A DNA stretch of 64,000 nucleotides, taken from contig JABGOU010000014.1 in assembly GCA_018645325.1 (NCBI GenBank), positions 19,847 through 83,846 of the forward strand. Reading direction: 5' to 3'. Below the pieces are notes generated by a model. The model saw only the letters and a list, made by a program, of their open reading frames with translations, had not been told where the DNA came from and searched no databases. How positions within the stretch are numbered: position 1 is the stretch's first letter; each line of letters starts with the position of its first letter. Shown in pieces: positions 52,044 through 60,178 of the stretch. The translations under genes and the position numbers were made by a program. The DNA is from Desulfobacula sp. (lineage in GTDB: Bacteria; Desulfobacterota; Desulfobacteria; Desulfobacterales; Desulfobacteraceae).

Positions 52044-52073
52044 AATATATTACATACATAAAAATATTGTCAA
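52044..52073 (-). promoter_or_regulatory. Promoter and operator candidate of the first gntR gene
   Basis: Minus-strand TTGACA (52073-52068), 18-bp spacer, TATATT (52049-52044). The plus-strand motif ATATATTACATAC at 52045-52057 overlaps the -10 box. The same 13-mer occurs at 52256-52268 by the liv promoter. Confidence 0.6.
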
Positions 52074-52220
52074 GTATTTATTTAGTATTTTCATAGAAAA
52101 TCCCTCATTCTTACCGATACAGCACTAAGATACAACTTATTGAATATATTAATATTATAGCTATTCATAATGTTTTTATTAGGGGTTTTAAATCAATATG
52201 CCGGTATTATTATTTTTTAC

Positions 52221-52268
52221 TTGACACTGGATAAATCTTATTGTTATTGTATCTGATATATTACATAC
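52221..52268 (+). promoter_or_regulatory. Promoter and operator candidate of the liv operon
   Basis: TTGACA (52221-52226), 18-bp spacer, TATTGT (52245-52250), with ATATATTACATAC at 52256-52268 covering the expected start site. The ATG of the first gene is at 52294. Placement of the shared 13-mer at the start site suggests repression by the adjacent GntR protein. Confidence 0.6.
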
Positions 52269-52293
52269 GTTATTTTTTTTGGGAGACCTTACC

Positions 52294-53028
52294 ATGACCG
52301 ACAACCCGCAACAAACCTCACTGCTTCAGGCTGAAAATCTCTCTATGGCCTTTGGAGGTCTGGATGTTTTCAAGAATATCTCCCTTGATATTTTTGAACA
52401 TCAGATTGTAGCTTTGATTGGGCCTAACGGTGCCGGAAAGACAACTCTTATCAATTGTATTACAGGTGTTTATAAACCCACTGGAGGAAATATTGTCTTT
52501 CAAGGGAAGCCCATATCCGGGCTGCGGCCCCATCAAATCTGCCGTGCCGGTATTGGACGTACCTATCAGATTCCCCGGCCCTTTATGAATATGACTGTTT
52601 TTCAAAACCTTCAGGTCTGCGCTAAATCCAGTGAAACAGATTTTAGAGGACTGCTTGATCTGGCTGGTTTATGGGAGAAACGTGACCGCCTGGCCAAGAC
52701 CCTGACATTTCAGGAAAGACGCCTTTTGGAATTATCCCGGGCCTTGTCGGTAAATCCAAGATTATTGCTGCTGGATGAAACCATTGCCGGGCTGAATCCC
52801 AGTGAAACTAAAGACATGATGACAATTCTGAAACGGATTCATTCAGAATTCAAGGTTACCATCCTTTGGGTTGAACATGTAATGAGTGCAATAATGGAAA
52901 CAGCCCATCATATTTTTTGCCTGCACCAGGGAGCACTCATCGCAGAAGGAAGTCCGGCTGATATTGCAAATAACGATCAGGTGATAGAAGCCTATCTTGG
53001 CGAAGAATATAAATTTCAGGGAAAATAG
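52294..53028 (+). CDS. livG: Branched-chain-type ABC transporter ATPase, LivG-like
   Basis: A 244-residue ATPase. Walker A is GPNGAGKTT and Walker B is LLLLDETIAGLNPSE, with the switch His in WVEHVMSAIM. The signature, normally LSYGQ or LSGGQ, reads LTFQERR, so its conserved Ser and Gly are replaced. Energy for uptake may rest on the other site. The ATG at 52294 is chosen because GGGAG lies ahead of it. It is the first gene of a five-gene liv-type importer. Confidence 0.92.
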   Translation: MTDNPQQTSLLQAENLSMAFGGLDVFKNISLDIFEHQIVALIGPNGAGKTTLINCITGVYKPTGGNIVFQGKPISGLRPHQICRAGIGRTYQIPRPFMNMTVFQNLQVCAKSSETDFRGLLDLAGLWEKRDRLAKTLTFQERRLLELSRALSVNPRLLLLDETIAGLNPSETKDMMTILKRIHSEFKVTILWVEHVMSAIMETAHHIFCLHQGALIAEGSPADIANNDQVIEAYLGEEYKFQGK

Positions 53029-53036
53029 GCAGTGTT

Positions 53037-53744
53037 ATGTTAAAAATTGAAAACGTAAATGTTTTTTATGATGGTCTCCAGGCGCTTTACTCAGTATCAC
53101 TGGAAATTCAGGCTGAAGAATTTGTCTGTATACTGGGTCCCAACGGGGCAGGTAAATCAACCTTATTACAAACTATTGCCGGCATGCTGGCGCCAAAACA
53201 AGGGAGCATATCTTTTGCAGATCGACCTATTCACGGCCTTGAGCCCTTTAATATTGCCTCTCTTGGCCTTGCCCTGATTCCGGAAGAAGGATGGCTCTTT
53301 GGCCAGATGAGTGTGAAAGAGAATCTCTTAATGGGGGCGTATCCCAAATCCGCGCGGAAGAATATTAAAAGACAGATGGAGTTTGTTTTTGATCTGTTCC
53401 CCGTTCTATCTGACCGCAAAAACCAGCAGGCTGAGACCTTAAGCGGCGGGCAGAGACAGATGGTGGCAGTCGGGCGCGGGCTTATGTGCAATCCCAAAAT
53501 GCTCCTTTTAGATGAGCCTTCCCTTGGACTTGCCCCCATTGTTATTAACGATATCTTAAATGCCCTTGTACGGATCAACCGGGAAGAAAAAACTACTATT
53601 TTATTGACGGAACAAAATATTTTTCATGCCCTTAAAATCAGCCAGCGTGGTTACCTGCTTGAAAACGGAAAGATTTCCATGCAGGGAGCCAGTAAAGAAT
53701 TGCTGGGGAATAAGCATATCAAAAAAAATTATTTAGGTGTTTAA
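53037..53744 (+). CDS. livF: Branched-chain-type ABC transporter ATPase, LivF-like
   Basis: A 235-residue ATPase with normal motifs: Walker A GPNGAGKST, signature LSGGQRQMVAVGRGLM, Walker B LLLDEPSLGLAP. It begins 8 bp after the livG gene and pairs with it as a heterodimer. Its own signature is intact, in contrast to the partner. Confidence 0.93.
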   Translation: MLKIENVNVFYDGLQALYSVSLEIQAEEFVCILGPNGAGKSTLLQTIAGMLAPKQGSISFADRPIHGLEPFNIASLGLALIPEEGWLFGQMSVKENLLMGAYPKSARKNIKRQMEFVFDLFPVLSDRKNQQAETLSGGQRQMVAVGRGLMCNPKMLLLDEPSLGLAPIVINDILNALVRINREEKTTILLTEQNIFHALKISQRGYLLENGKISMQGASKELLGNKHIKKNYLGV

Positions 53745-53773
53745 CAAAAATTTTAATCTTTAAAGGAGGTACC

Positions 53774-54943
53774 ATGAAGAAGTCAATCTTACTAACCACT
53801 CTTATTTTTATTCTAACCGTGTTTTTACTCCCCTTGGGCGCGATGGCCGCTGATACCATCAAACTGGGTGTGGTGACACCCATGTCAACTGGTGATTTCA
53901 GATCCGGAAAAATCAACGTACAGACAGTTGAACTGGCTGTTGAACAAATTAATGCCCAGGGTGGTGTTCTTGGTAAAAAGCTTGAGGTTGTCACTGCAGA
54001 TGACGAGGGTAAACCCGCGGCAGGCGTCATTGCACTCAAAAGAATGATTGCCAAAGAAAAAATTTCAGCAGTAGTAGGCCTGTGGCACAGCTCAGTTGCC
54101 GTGGCCCAGGAAAAGGTTGCCACTCAAATGCAGGTCCCCATGATGCTTCACTACAGCTGGACCGACGATTTAACTGCAGGCCATTCAGATTATGTATATC
54201 GTGTTGGGCCATTTAATGCTGAGATTGCGCAGTTGGCGTTGCCATATATTGACAAAAATTATAAAAATATCGCCATTCTATACGAAACCAATGCCTTTGG
54301 AAGCGGTTTTGCAAATTACCTGGAAAAAATTGCAAAGGCTAAAGGACTTAACGTTTACAGTATTGGTTATCCCCAGGAAGCAACCGACCTCAAACCCCAG
54401 CTTTTGCAGCTTAAAGCCAAATCTCCCAAACCAGAGCTTCTGGTGATCGCTGCCGTTTATGAAGCCACTAACCTTATACCGAAACAAGCCCTGGAAATCG
54501 GTCTTGCGCCTGAAATGCAGATCCTTTGCAGCTGGGACTGGCCTACCTATCCAGCGTTTCAGGAAATCTTAGGTGAGAAGGGTGTGGGAGTAACATATGC
54601 TACCTTTGAATCAGATAAACTCAAGCTGTCTCCCCTGGGTGAAAAATTTAAAAAGGCCTATAAAGCAAAATATGATGTAGATCCGCCTGTTTTTGCCCTT
54701 TTTCTCTATGACGAGGTAATGATTTTAGCTGAAACCATGAAACGGATCAAATCATCTGATCCCAAAGATGTGGCTGCCGGATTAAAGGATACAAAGTTTG
54801 AAGGCACAACGGGGTTGATAACTTTTGAGCGTAAAGAAGGCCCAGGACCTGTATGGAATCAGTGGATGGGGCATCAGTTGTTCATTAACAAGCTGACTGC
54901 TGTTGAAGGAAAAAGTTATAAACGAGAACAAATTTATCCATAG
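53774..54943 (+). CDS. Periplasmic substrate-binding protein of the liv-type importer
   Basis: A 389-residue type I periplasmic binding protein with a signal peptide (about 1-25, cleavage after AMA). The first lobe opens IKLGVVTPMSTGDFRSG and the mid part has VVGLWHSSVAVAQEKV. This clade of LivJ/AmiC-like proteins binds amides, urea, aromatic acids and amino acids, so the substrate cannot be read from homology. An AAGGAGG site precedes the ATG. A strong hairpin follows before the permease genes. Confidence 0.9.
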   Translation: MKKSILLTTLIFILTVFLLPLGAMAADTIKLGVVTPMSTGDFRSGKINVQTVELAVEQINAQGGVLGKKLEVVTADDEGKPAAGVIALKRMIAKEKISAVVGLWHSSVAVAQEKVATQMQVPMMLHYSWTDDLTAGHSDYVYRVGPFNAEIAQLALPYIDKNYKNIAILYETNAFGSGFANYLEKIAKAKGLNVYSIGYPQEATDLKPQLLQLKAKSPKPELLVIAAVYEATNLIPKQALEIGLAPEMQILCSWDWPTYPAFQEILGEKGVGVTYATFESDKLKLSPLGEKFKKAYKAKYDVDPPVFALFLYDEVMILAETMKRIKSSDPKDVAAGLKDTKFEGTTGLITFERKEGPGPVWNQWMGHQLFINKLTAVEGKSYKREQIYP

Positions 54944-54966
54944 CGTTTAGTATTTAACCCGATCAA

Positions 54967-55006
54967 AAGGTCCAGGGGGGGGAGACTTTTCTTCCCCCTG
55001 AACCTT
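54967..55006 (+). terminator. Intercistronic hairpin after the binding-protein gene
   Basis: AAGGTCCAGGGGG pairs with CCCCCTGAACCTT with one mismatch, enclosing 14 bases. It sits between the binding-protein gene and the first permease gene. In transport operons such hairpins keep binding-protein mRNA abundant while lowering read-through. Confidence 0.65.
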
Positions 55007-55024
55007 GTTTCTGGAGATTAGCAC

Positions 55025-55888
55025 ATGTTATTGGAACTGTTTATACGCGGTATAACTATTGGTTTAGTTTATGCATTGATGGGCGTTGGACTGGCACTTT
55101 TAAACGGTGTCATGCGGATCATTAATTTTGCCCATGGCGAGTTCTACATGATTGGCGGCTATATGGCCTACTATTCATCAACGATGCTGGGGTTTCCATT
55201 TTATTTTTCAGTGCCGACAGCCATGATCGTTACCTTTTTACTAGGTGCTGTTGTTGAAAAATTGCTGTTAAGTCCGATTCATACCCAGGAAATGGAAAAA
55301 CCAATGGATTATGCCCTGATCATGACATTTGGGCTGCTCCTCTTTTTTCGGCAGCTGGCAATTAAAATTTTTGGACCGTTCCGTCATAAACCAGCCGATT
55401 ATATTACCTCTGATGTCTATATTCTTGGGGTTAAAATCAGCGGGAACGAGGTGCTGGCAGGAGTAGTTTCCGCCATTCTCGTCATTGGACTGGCCCTTTT
55501 TATAAAGAAAACGTGGCGGGGCCGCGGCTGGAGAGCCACGACCCAGTCCCGTAATGGTGCAAAAATTAACGGTGTGGATATTGGCAAGGAAAGCTGGATT
55601 GCCTGTGGTGTGGCCTGTGCCCTGGCCGGCGCGGCCGGTGCCCTGGTTGCCCCAATCTTCACCTTGTCTCCCACCATTGGTGGTTCCCCTCTGGTTAAAA
55701 GCTATGAAGTAATGGCCATTGGCGGCCTGGGTTCTATTGCCGGGTCGCTGGTGGCAGGCCTGATGCTGGGCATCACCGAAACCCTGGGTGCTTTTTATAT
55801 CTCATCGGCCTACAAGGATGCCATCGGGTTTTTAATGATGGGTTTTTTCCTTTTATTCAGACCCCAGGGACTCTTCGGACAAAAATAG
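55025..55888 (+). CDS. livH: Branched-chain-type permease, LivH-like
   Basis: A 287-residue permease with eight or so helices. Family features are LLNGVMRIINFAHGEFYMIG near the start and AIGGLGSIAGSLVAGLMLG near the end. It forms the channel with the LivM-like protein. The stop is 15 bp before that gene. Confidence 0.92.
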   Translation: MLLELFIRGITIGLVYALMGVGLALLNGVMRIINFAHGEFYMIGGYMAYYSSTMLGFPFYFSVPTAMIVTFLLGAVVEKLLLSPIHTQEMEKPMDYALIMTFGLLLFFRQLAIKIFGPFRHKPADYITSDVYILGVKISGNEVLAGVVSAILVIGLALFIKKTWRGRGWRATTQSRNGAKINGVDIGKESWIACGVACALAGAAGALVAPIFTLSPTIGGSPLVKSYEVMAIGGLGSIAGSLVAGLMLGITETLGAFYISSAYKDAIGFLMMGFFLLFRPQGLFGQK

Positions 55889-55903
55889 AGGATAGACTGT
55901 CTT

Positions 55904-56854
55904 ATGAAAAGAAATGAAATAATTGCTGCCGTTACAATCATTGTACTGGGTCTGATTGCACCAAAGGCGTTGCCGTCTGTCTGGATTACCGTCTTAAGCA
56001 TGGCATTTTACTATGCCATCCTGACCATAGGCTGGAATATCATTTTTGGTTATACCGGGCTTTTTTCATACGGTCATGCAGCATTCCCCGTCATAGGGGG
56101 TTACACATCAGCGCTTCTGGCCCAGCATATCGGGCTGTCACCTTTTTTAGGACTTTTGGCAGGTGCGCTGGTTGCAGGATTGTCAGGCATCCTCATCGGT
56201 CTTCTCATTTTACGGGTACGGGGCTTTTACCTATGTCTTGTTACATGGGCATTTGCCGAGGTGGTTAATGTCATTATTACAGCGGAACATCAAATAACCG
56301 GGGGTACAGGAGGATTACTGGCACCCACATTTTTTTCCGGACCCAATGGCGAATTGTTTGGATATTTTATGGGACTGGGACTGATGATGGCAGCCTTTCT
56401 GATCTCCATATTATTGTATCACTCACGTTGGGGGCTTAACCTTTTTGCGGTCCGTGACGATATTGACGCGGCAGAAAGCATGGGTATCAATACCCGTTTC
56501 TGGAAAGTCTTCGGATTTGCCTTTGGATGCACATTGGCGGGATTGGCAGGCGCCTATTTTGCCCACTTTTTAGGTTTGATCGATCCCGGGATAGGCGGTT
56601 TGGATCAGATGGGGTATGTTTGTTTGATTGTGATAATTGGCGGCTTGGGGACAGTGTACGGACCGATCCTCGGATCTTTCTTTGTTGTGATTACTAAAGA
56701 ATTGATCAGTGGCTGGGCAAGCGGATACAGCCTTTTAATTTTTGCTGTCATTATGATCCTGGCCGTTCGTTTTTTCAGTGGCGGTTTTATGGAAATCATC
56801 CAGGTGATCTCCCCTCGATTGACTAATAAATATTTAAAATTTGTTAATAAATAA
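55904..56854 (+). CDS. livM: Branched-chain-type permease, LivM-like
   Basis: A 316-residue permease with about ten helices, including GYTGLFSYGHAAFPVIGGY and IGGLGTVYGPILGSFF. The coupling-helix region is FAVRDDIDAAESMGINTRFW, typical of LivM. It completes the importer. Confidence 0.92.
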   Translation: MKRNEIIAAVTIIVLGLIAPKALPSVWITVLSMAFYYAILTIGWNIIFGYTGLFSYGHAAFPVIGGYTSALLAQHIGLSPFLGLLAGALVAGLSGILIGLLILRVRGFYLCLVTWAFAEVVNVIITAEHQITGGTGGLLAPTFFSGPNGELFGYFMGLGLMMAAFLISILLYHSRWGLNLFAVRDDIDAAESMGINTRFWKVFGFAFGCTLAGLAGAYFAHFLGLIDPGIGGLDQMGYVCLIVIIGGLGTVYGPILGSFFVVITKELISGWASGYSLLIFAVIMILAVRFFSGGFMEIIQVISPRLTNKYLKFVNK

Positions 56855-56896
56855 TGATTAAAAAATTTAAACCGTGACAAAGAAAAGGAGAAAAAA

Positions 56897-57241
56897 ATGG
56901 CTAAGCCGGAAATAGAGTTTAAAGATTATGATACTGAATATGAATGGAATGATGTTGAGGGCGATACCTTCGGGATTAAAGAAAAAATCCTCAGCCATGA
57001 TCCTGACACGGGAGATTACACCCGCATGCTCAAATTTCCTCCGGGTATTGAAACACAAGAGACCCTGGTGCATGATTTCTGGGAAGAGGTCCTTTTGGTG
57101 GAAGGCAGTCTTTATGACATGGCCAAAAAAGAAACTTTTCTGCCTGGCTATTATGCCTGCCGTCCTCCGGGAATGCTCCACGGACCCTATAAAATTCCAA
57201 ATGGTTGTGTTACATTTGAGATCAGGTATCATAAAAAATAA
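56897..57241 (+). CDS. Cupin-domain protein
   Basis: A 114-residue single cupin. Likely metal ligands appear in FWEEVLLVEGSLYD (Glu) and PPGMLHGPYKIP (His). The fold resembles ChrR-like cupins. No signal peptide. Its role in the cluster is unknown: a catabolic enzyme or metabolite sensor are both possible. It begins 42 bp after the permease behind AAAAGGAG. Confidence 0.8.
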   Translation: MAKPEIEFKDYDTEYEWNDVEGDTFGIKEKILSHDPDTGDYTRMLKFPPGIETQETLVHDFWEEVLLVEGSLYDMAKKETFLPGYYACRPPGMLHGPYKIPNGCVTFEIRYHKK

Positions 57242-57254
57242 AAAAGGATAAACT

Positions 57255-57947
57255 GTGAAAATTCAATTATTATTACAGAAAAACAATATATTAACACCCT
57301 TGTCTTTTAAGGTCGATAAAATGGTGAACGCGGGTTTTACTGGCAGGAATCAGGCAGAGGTGAGGCACCATCTGGATGAACTGGCTGCCAAGGGAATTGA
57401 GGTTCCTAAAACCACCCCTACACTTTATCCTGTGATCCCGTCCACCCTTACCACGGACACTTCCATTGTGGTTTACGAAGAAGAGACCTCGGGAGAAATT
57501 GAATATGTCCTTTTTGTTAAAGATGACAAAGAGATTTATGTGGGGATCGGAAGTGACCACACGGACAGAAAGCTTGAAGAGCTTGATATTCCCAGGGCCA
57601 AGCAGATCACACCCAATGTCGTTTCACCAGTGGTTTGGGAGTTGAATGATGTGGCGGATCACTGGGATAATTTAAGTATGGAATGCTCTGTTAAGAAAGG
57701 TGAAGAAACCTTCCTTTATCAAAAGGGCGGTTTGGGTCTTTTGATGTCTCCTTCTGAACTTTTGGAATTTGTTTCAAAGAAAATTAAAGGTCCATTAAAC
57801 AACATTGCCATTTTTTCAGGTACAGTTAAAATGGAAACAGAGGATTTTGTGTTTGCCGATACCTTTGCAGGTCTCCTGACGGACCCGACTTTGGACCGGA
57901 GCATCGGGTTCAGCTATGCAATCAAGCCGATGAATTACATGGAATAA
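57255..57947 (+). CDS. DUF2848 family protein
   Basis: A 230-residue protein that matches the DUF2848 pattern across its length: AGFTGRNQAEVRHHLDELAA, a following GSDHTDRKLEEL, VADHWDNLSMEC and LTDPTLDRSIGFSY. The family is related in layout to fumarylacetoacetate-hydrolase-type proteins, but its reaction is not established. The GSDHTDR and ADHWD motifs could bind metal. It starts at a GTG. Placement between a cupin and an amidase suggests a hydrolytic step. Confidence 0.88.
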   Translation: MKIQLLLQKNNILTPLSFKVDKMVNAGFTGRNQAEVRHHLDELAAKGIEVPKTTPTLYPVIPSTLTTDTSIVVYEEETSGEIEYVLFVKDDKEIYVGIGSDHTDRKLEELDIPRAKQITPNVVSPVVWELNDVADHWDNLSMECSVKKGEETFLYQKGGLGLLMSPSELLEFVSKKIKGPLNNIAIFSGTVKMETEDFVFADTFAGLLTDPTLDRSIGFSYAIKPMNYME

Positions 57948-57992
57948 ATGATCTTAAGCCATATTTAAACAGTCACAGGGAGAGGAGTTGTT

Positions 57993-58772
57993 ATGAAAGT
58001 TGCTTCAATTCAATTGTCGGTTGTCGAGGGAGACAAAGATGCAACACTTAAAAAAGCAAAACATGCCATAGAAGAAAGCTATGATGCAGACCTGGTTATT
58101 CTTCCTGAAATATGGAACATAGGTTTCATGAGCTTTGACCAGTATATGGACAAAGCTGAAACCATTGAGGGTCCGACACCAACCTTGATGCGGACGCTGG
58201 CCCGGGAAAAAGGCATTTACCTGCATACGGGCAGTTTTGTTGAAAAAGAAAAAGGGAAATATTACAATACCAGTCTTCTCTTATCGCCGGACGGGGAGAT
58301 CCTTGCCAGGTACCGGAAAATCCATTTGTTTGGATATAATTCAAAGGAAACGCAGATCCTCTCCCCGGGAGAGGAAATTGTTGTGGCGGATACACCGTTC
58401 GGAAAAATCGGAATGGCCACCTGTTTTGATTTAAGGTTTCCTGAACTATTCAGGGCAATGGTGGATAAAGGAGCTCAATATTTTCTGGTCTGTTCTGCCT
58501 GGCCCTATCCAAGAATTGAGCCCTGGATAATGCTGAACCGGGTCCGCGCCCTGGAAAATCAATGTTTTTTAATCTCTGCTAATTCAGCAGGAATAAACTG
58601 TGGAAGCCAGTTTGTAGGCCACAGCATGGTGATCGATCCATGGGGGACAATTCTGGCAGGCGCTGGAGATGAAGAAATGATAGTTAAAACAGACATTGAC
58701 CCTGCAAAAGTGGCCCAGGCAAGGGAGACCTTTCCCGGTCTGGCAGGTCGTAAAGATTTTTTAAACAATTAA
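57993..58772 (+). CDS. Carbon-nitrogen hydrolase (nitrilase-superfamily amidase)
   Basis: A 259-residue amidase with the Glu-Lys-Cys triad: Glu in LVILPEIWN, Lys in ARYRKIHLFG, Cys in MATCFDLRFPE. The length and pattern fit omega-amidase or N-carbamoyl hydrolase groups, which cleave linear amides. It follows the DUF2848 gene by 45 bp and precedes a PreA-like oxidoreductase by 12 bp. A ring-opening path ending in deamination would fit, but the substrate is unknown. Confidence 0.9.
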   Translation: MKVASIQLSVVEGDKDATLKKAKHAIEESYDADLVILPEIWNIGFMSFDQYMDKAETIEGPTPTLMRTLAREKGIYLHTGSFVEKEKGKYYNTSLLLSPDGEILARYRKIHLFGYNSKETQILSPGEEIVVADTPFGKIGMATCFDLRFPELFRAMVDKGAQYFLVCSAWPYPRIEPWIMLNRVRALENQCFLISANSAGINCGSQFVGHSMVIDPWGTILAGAGDEEMIVKTDIDPAKVAQARETFPGLAGRKDFLNN

Positions 58773-58784
58773 AGGAGAATTACT

Positions 58785-59978
58785 ATGGCTGATACAAGAA
58801 TAGAATTTTGTGGTGTAACCTTTAAGAATCCATTGGCTGCTGCATCAGCAGAGCCGACGCTTAATGCCGCAAATATGAAAAAATGTATCGATGCAGGTGC
58901 CGGTGCTGTTATTGCAAAGACCATGACAGACTCTCCTGATATGCGGGAATTGACCCAGCGCGCAAAATGGCGGTTTTTAAATGCAAAGCATGAAGTCTGT
59001 CACGGCAAAGTACCCAGATCATTCAGCCTTTACAGCAGGAGTGGTCTTGCCCTTGAACCCCCCGAAGATTTCATGAAGGAAATCACGGAAACTGTAAAAT
59101 ATGCAGCCCAGAAGGATGCAGTGGTCATCGGCAGTATCGGGTCAACTGAAATTGATGGCTGGGTCACATTGGGCAAACAGATGGAAGATGGCGGCGTGCC
59201 CCTGGTTGAATTAAATTTCGGATGCCCCCATCCCAAACTGATGCCCGGGGTTCGAACCGGCATGAACGTGGGCCAGGACTTTGACTATGCCTGCGAAATC
59301 ACCCAAAAAGTCTCAGAAGCCCTGGATGTTCCCATTATTATCAAGGTAACACCCCAGGTCACTGATCTTGTTTTATTTTCAGACATGCTCCAAAAAGCCG
59401 GAGCCAAGGCCGTCACCCTGACCAACCGGTTTATAGGGTTTGTTCCTGATATTGAAACGGGCGGACCCCTTATCTATGGAAAGGCCGGTGTGGGCGGTCC
59501 CTGGACCAAGCCCTTGACCTTGCGATGGATTAATGAAGTCAGAACGGCTTTAGGCGACAAACTTCATATCACGGGAACCAATGGTGCCTATGACTGGCGG
59601 GACATTGTAATGTTTATCATGAGCGGGGCTCACATTGTCCAGATGTGCTCTGCTGTCATGTGCTACGGGTATGACTGGCTGGGTAAACAGGTTAAAGGGC
59701 TGGAAACCTTTATGGATGAAAAAGGATACCAGACCATTGACCAGATGCTTGGAATTGCCACAGATGCCTGCATGGAATACAGCCAGATGCCCCATGAAAA
59801 AGCAAGTGTGGACAAGAAACTATGCATCAACTGCGGCATGTGCCTGAAGGTCTGTTTTTCAGATGCTATGCAGCCTGATGAAGAAAATGTATTTGTCAAA
59901 GAAGAAAACTGCGTGGGTTGCGGTGGATGTTACTCTGTCTGTCCTGTAAAAGGTACGATTAACTTGGTAAAGGTCTGA
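58785..59978 (+). CDS. PreA-like dihydropyrimidine/dihydroorotate dehydrogenase with ferredoxin tail
   Basis: A 397-residue protein. The FMN barrel (about 1-320) starts GVTFKNPLAAASAEPTLNA, has NFGCPHPKLMPGVRTGMNV and ends near HIVQMCSAVMCYGYDWL. The C-terminal ferredoxin (about 343-397) has CINCGMCLKVCFSDAM and CVGCGGCYSVCP for two [4Fe-4S] clusters. It resembles PreA, the catalytic subunit of NAD-dependent dihydropyrimidine dehydrogenase, which reduces uracil or thymine. No preT partner is nearby, so it could use ferredoxin. In this cluster it may reduce the ring product of the molybdenum hydroxylase. Confidence 0.9.
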   Translation: MADTRIEFCGVTFKNPLAAASAEPTLNAANMKKCIDAGAGAVIAKTMTDSPDMRELTQRAKWRFLNAKHEVCHGKVPRSFSLYSRSGLALEPPEDFMKEITETVKYAAQKDAVVIGSIGSTEIDGWVTLGKQMEDGGVPLVELNFGCPHPKLMPGVRTGMNVGQDFDYACEITQKVSEALDVPIIIKVTPQVTDLVLFSDMLQKAGAKAVTLTNRFIGFVPDIETGGPLIYGKAGVGGPWTKPLTLRWINEVRTALGDKLHITGTNGAYDWRDIVMFIMSGAHIVQMCSAVMCYGYDWLGKQVKGLETFMDEKGYQTIDQMLGIATDACMEYSQMPHEKASVDKKLCINCGMCLKVCFSDAMQPDEENVFVKEENCVGCGGCYSVCPVKGTINLVKV

Positions 59979-60064
59979 TCACCAGTAAGGAGATATCACC
60001 AGCTTTTTTTTAAAATTGGAATCAGAATCCCTTTGGTTTTCTTCTAAAGATATAGATAGTTACC

Positions 60065-60140
60065 AATGTGCCGGGACTGTTACCAAAACAGTTTCTTTTG
60101 TTGCATAGCCGAGGGAAAAATTTAATATTGCCGGCACATT
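60065..60140 (+). promoter_or_regulatory. Structured leader candidate upstream of the mttB-like gene
   Basis: A 10-bp perfect stem (AATGTGCCGG at 60065-60074 with CCGGCACATT at 60131-60140) encloses an inner hairpin ACTGTT/AACAGT (60076-60081 with 60087-60092). It lies in the 200-bp gap between the PreA-like gene and the mttB-like gene. It has no T-run, so it is not a classical terminator. It does not match riboswitch families I know. Confidence 0.45.
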
Positions 60141-60178
60141 TGTAAAAAAACGATTATTGCATACAGGGAGAGATAAAT

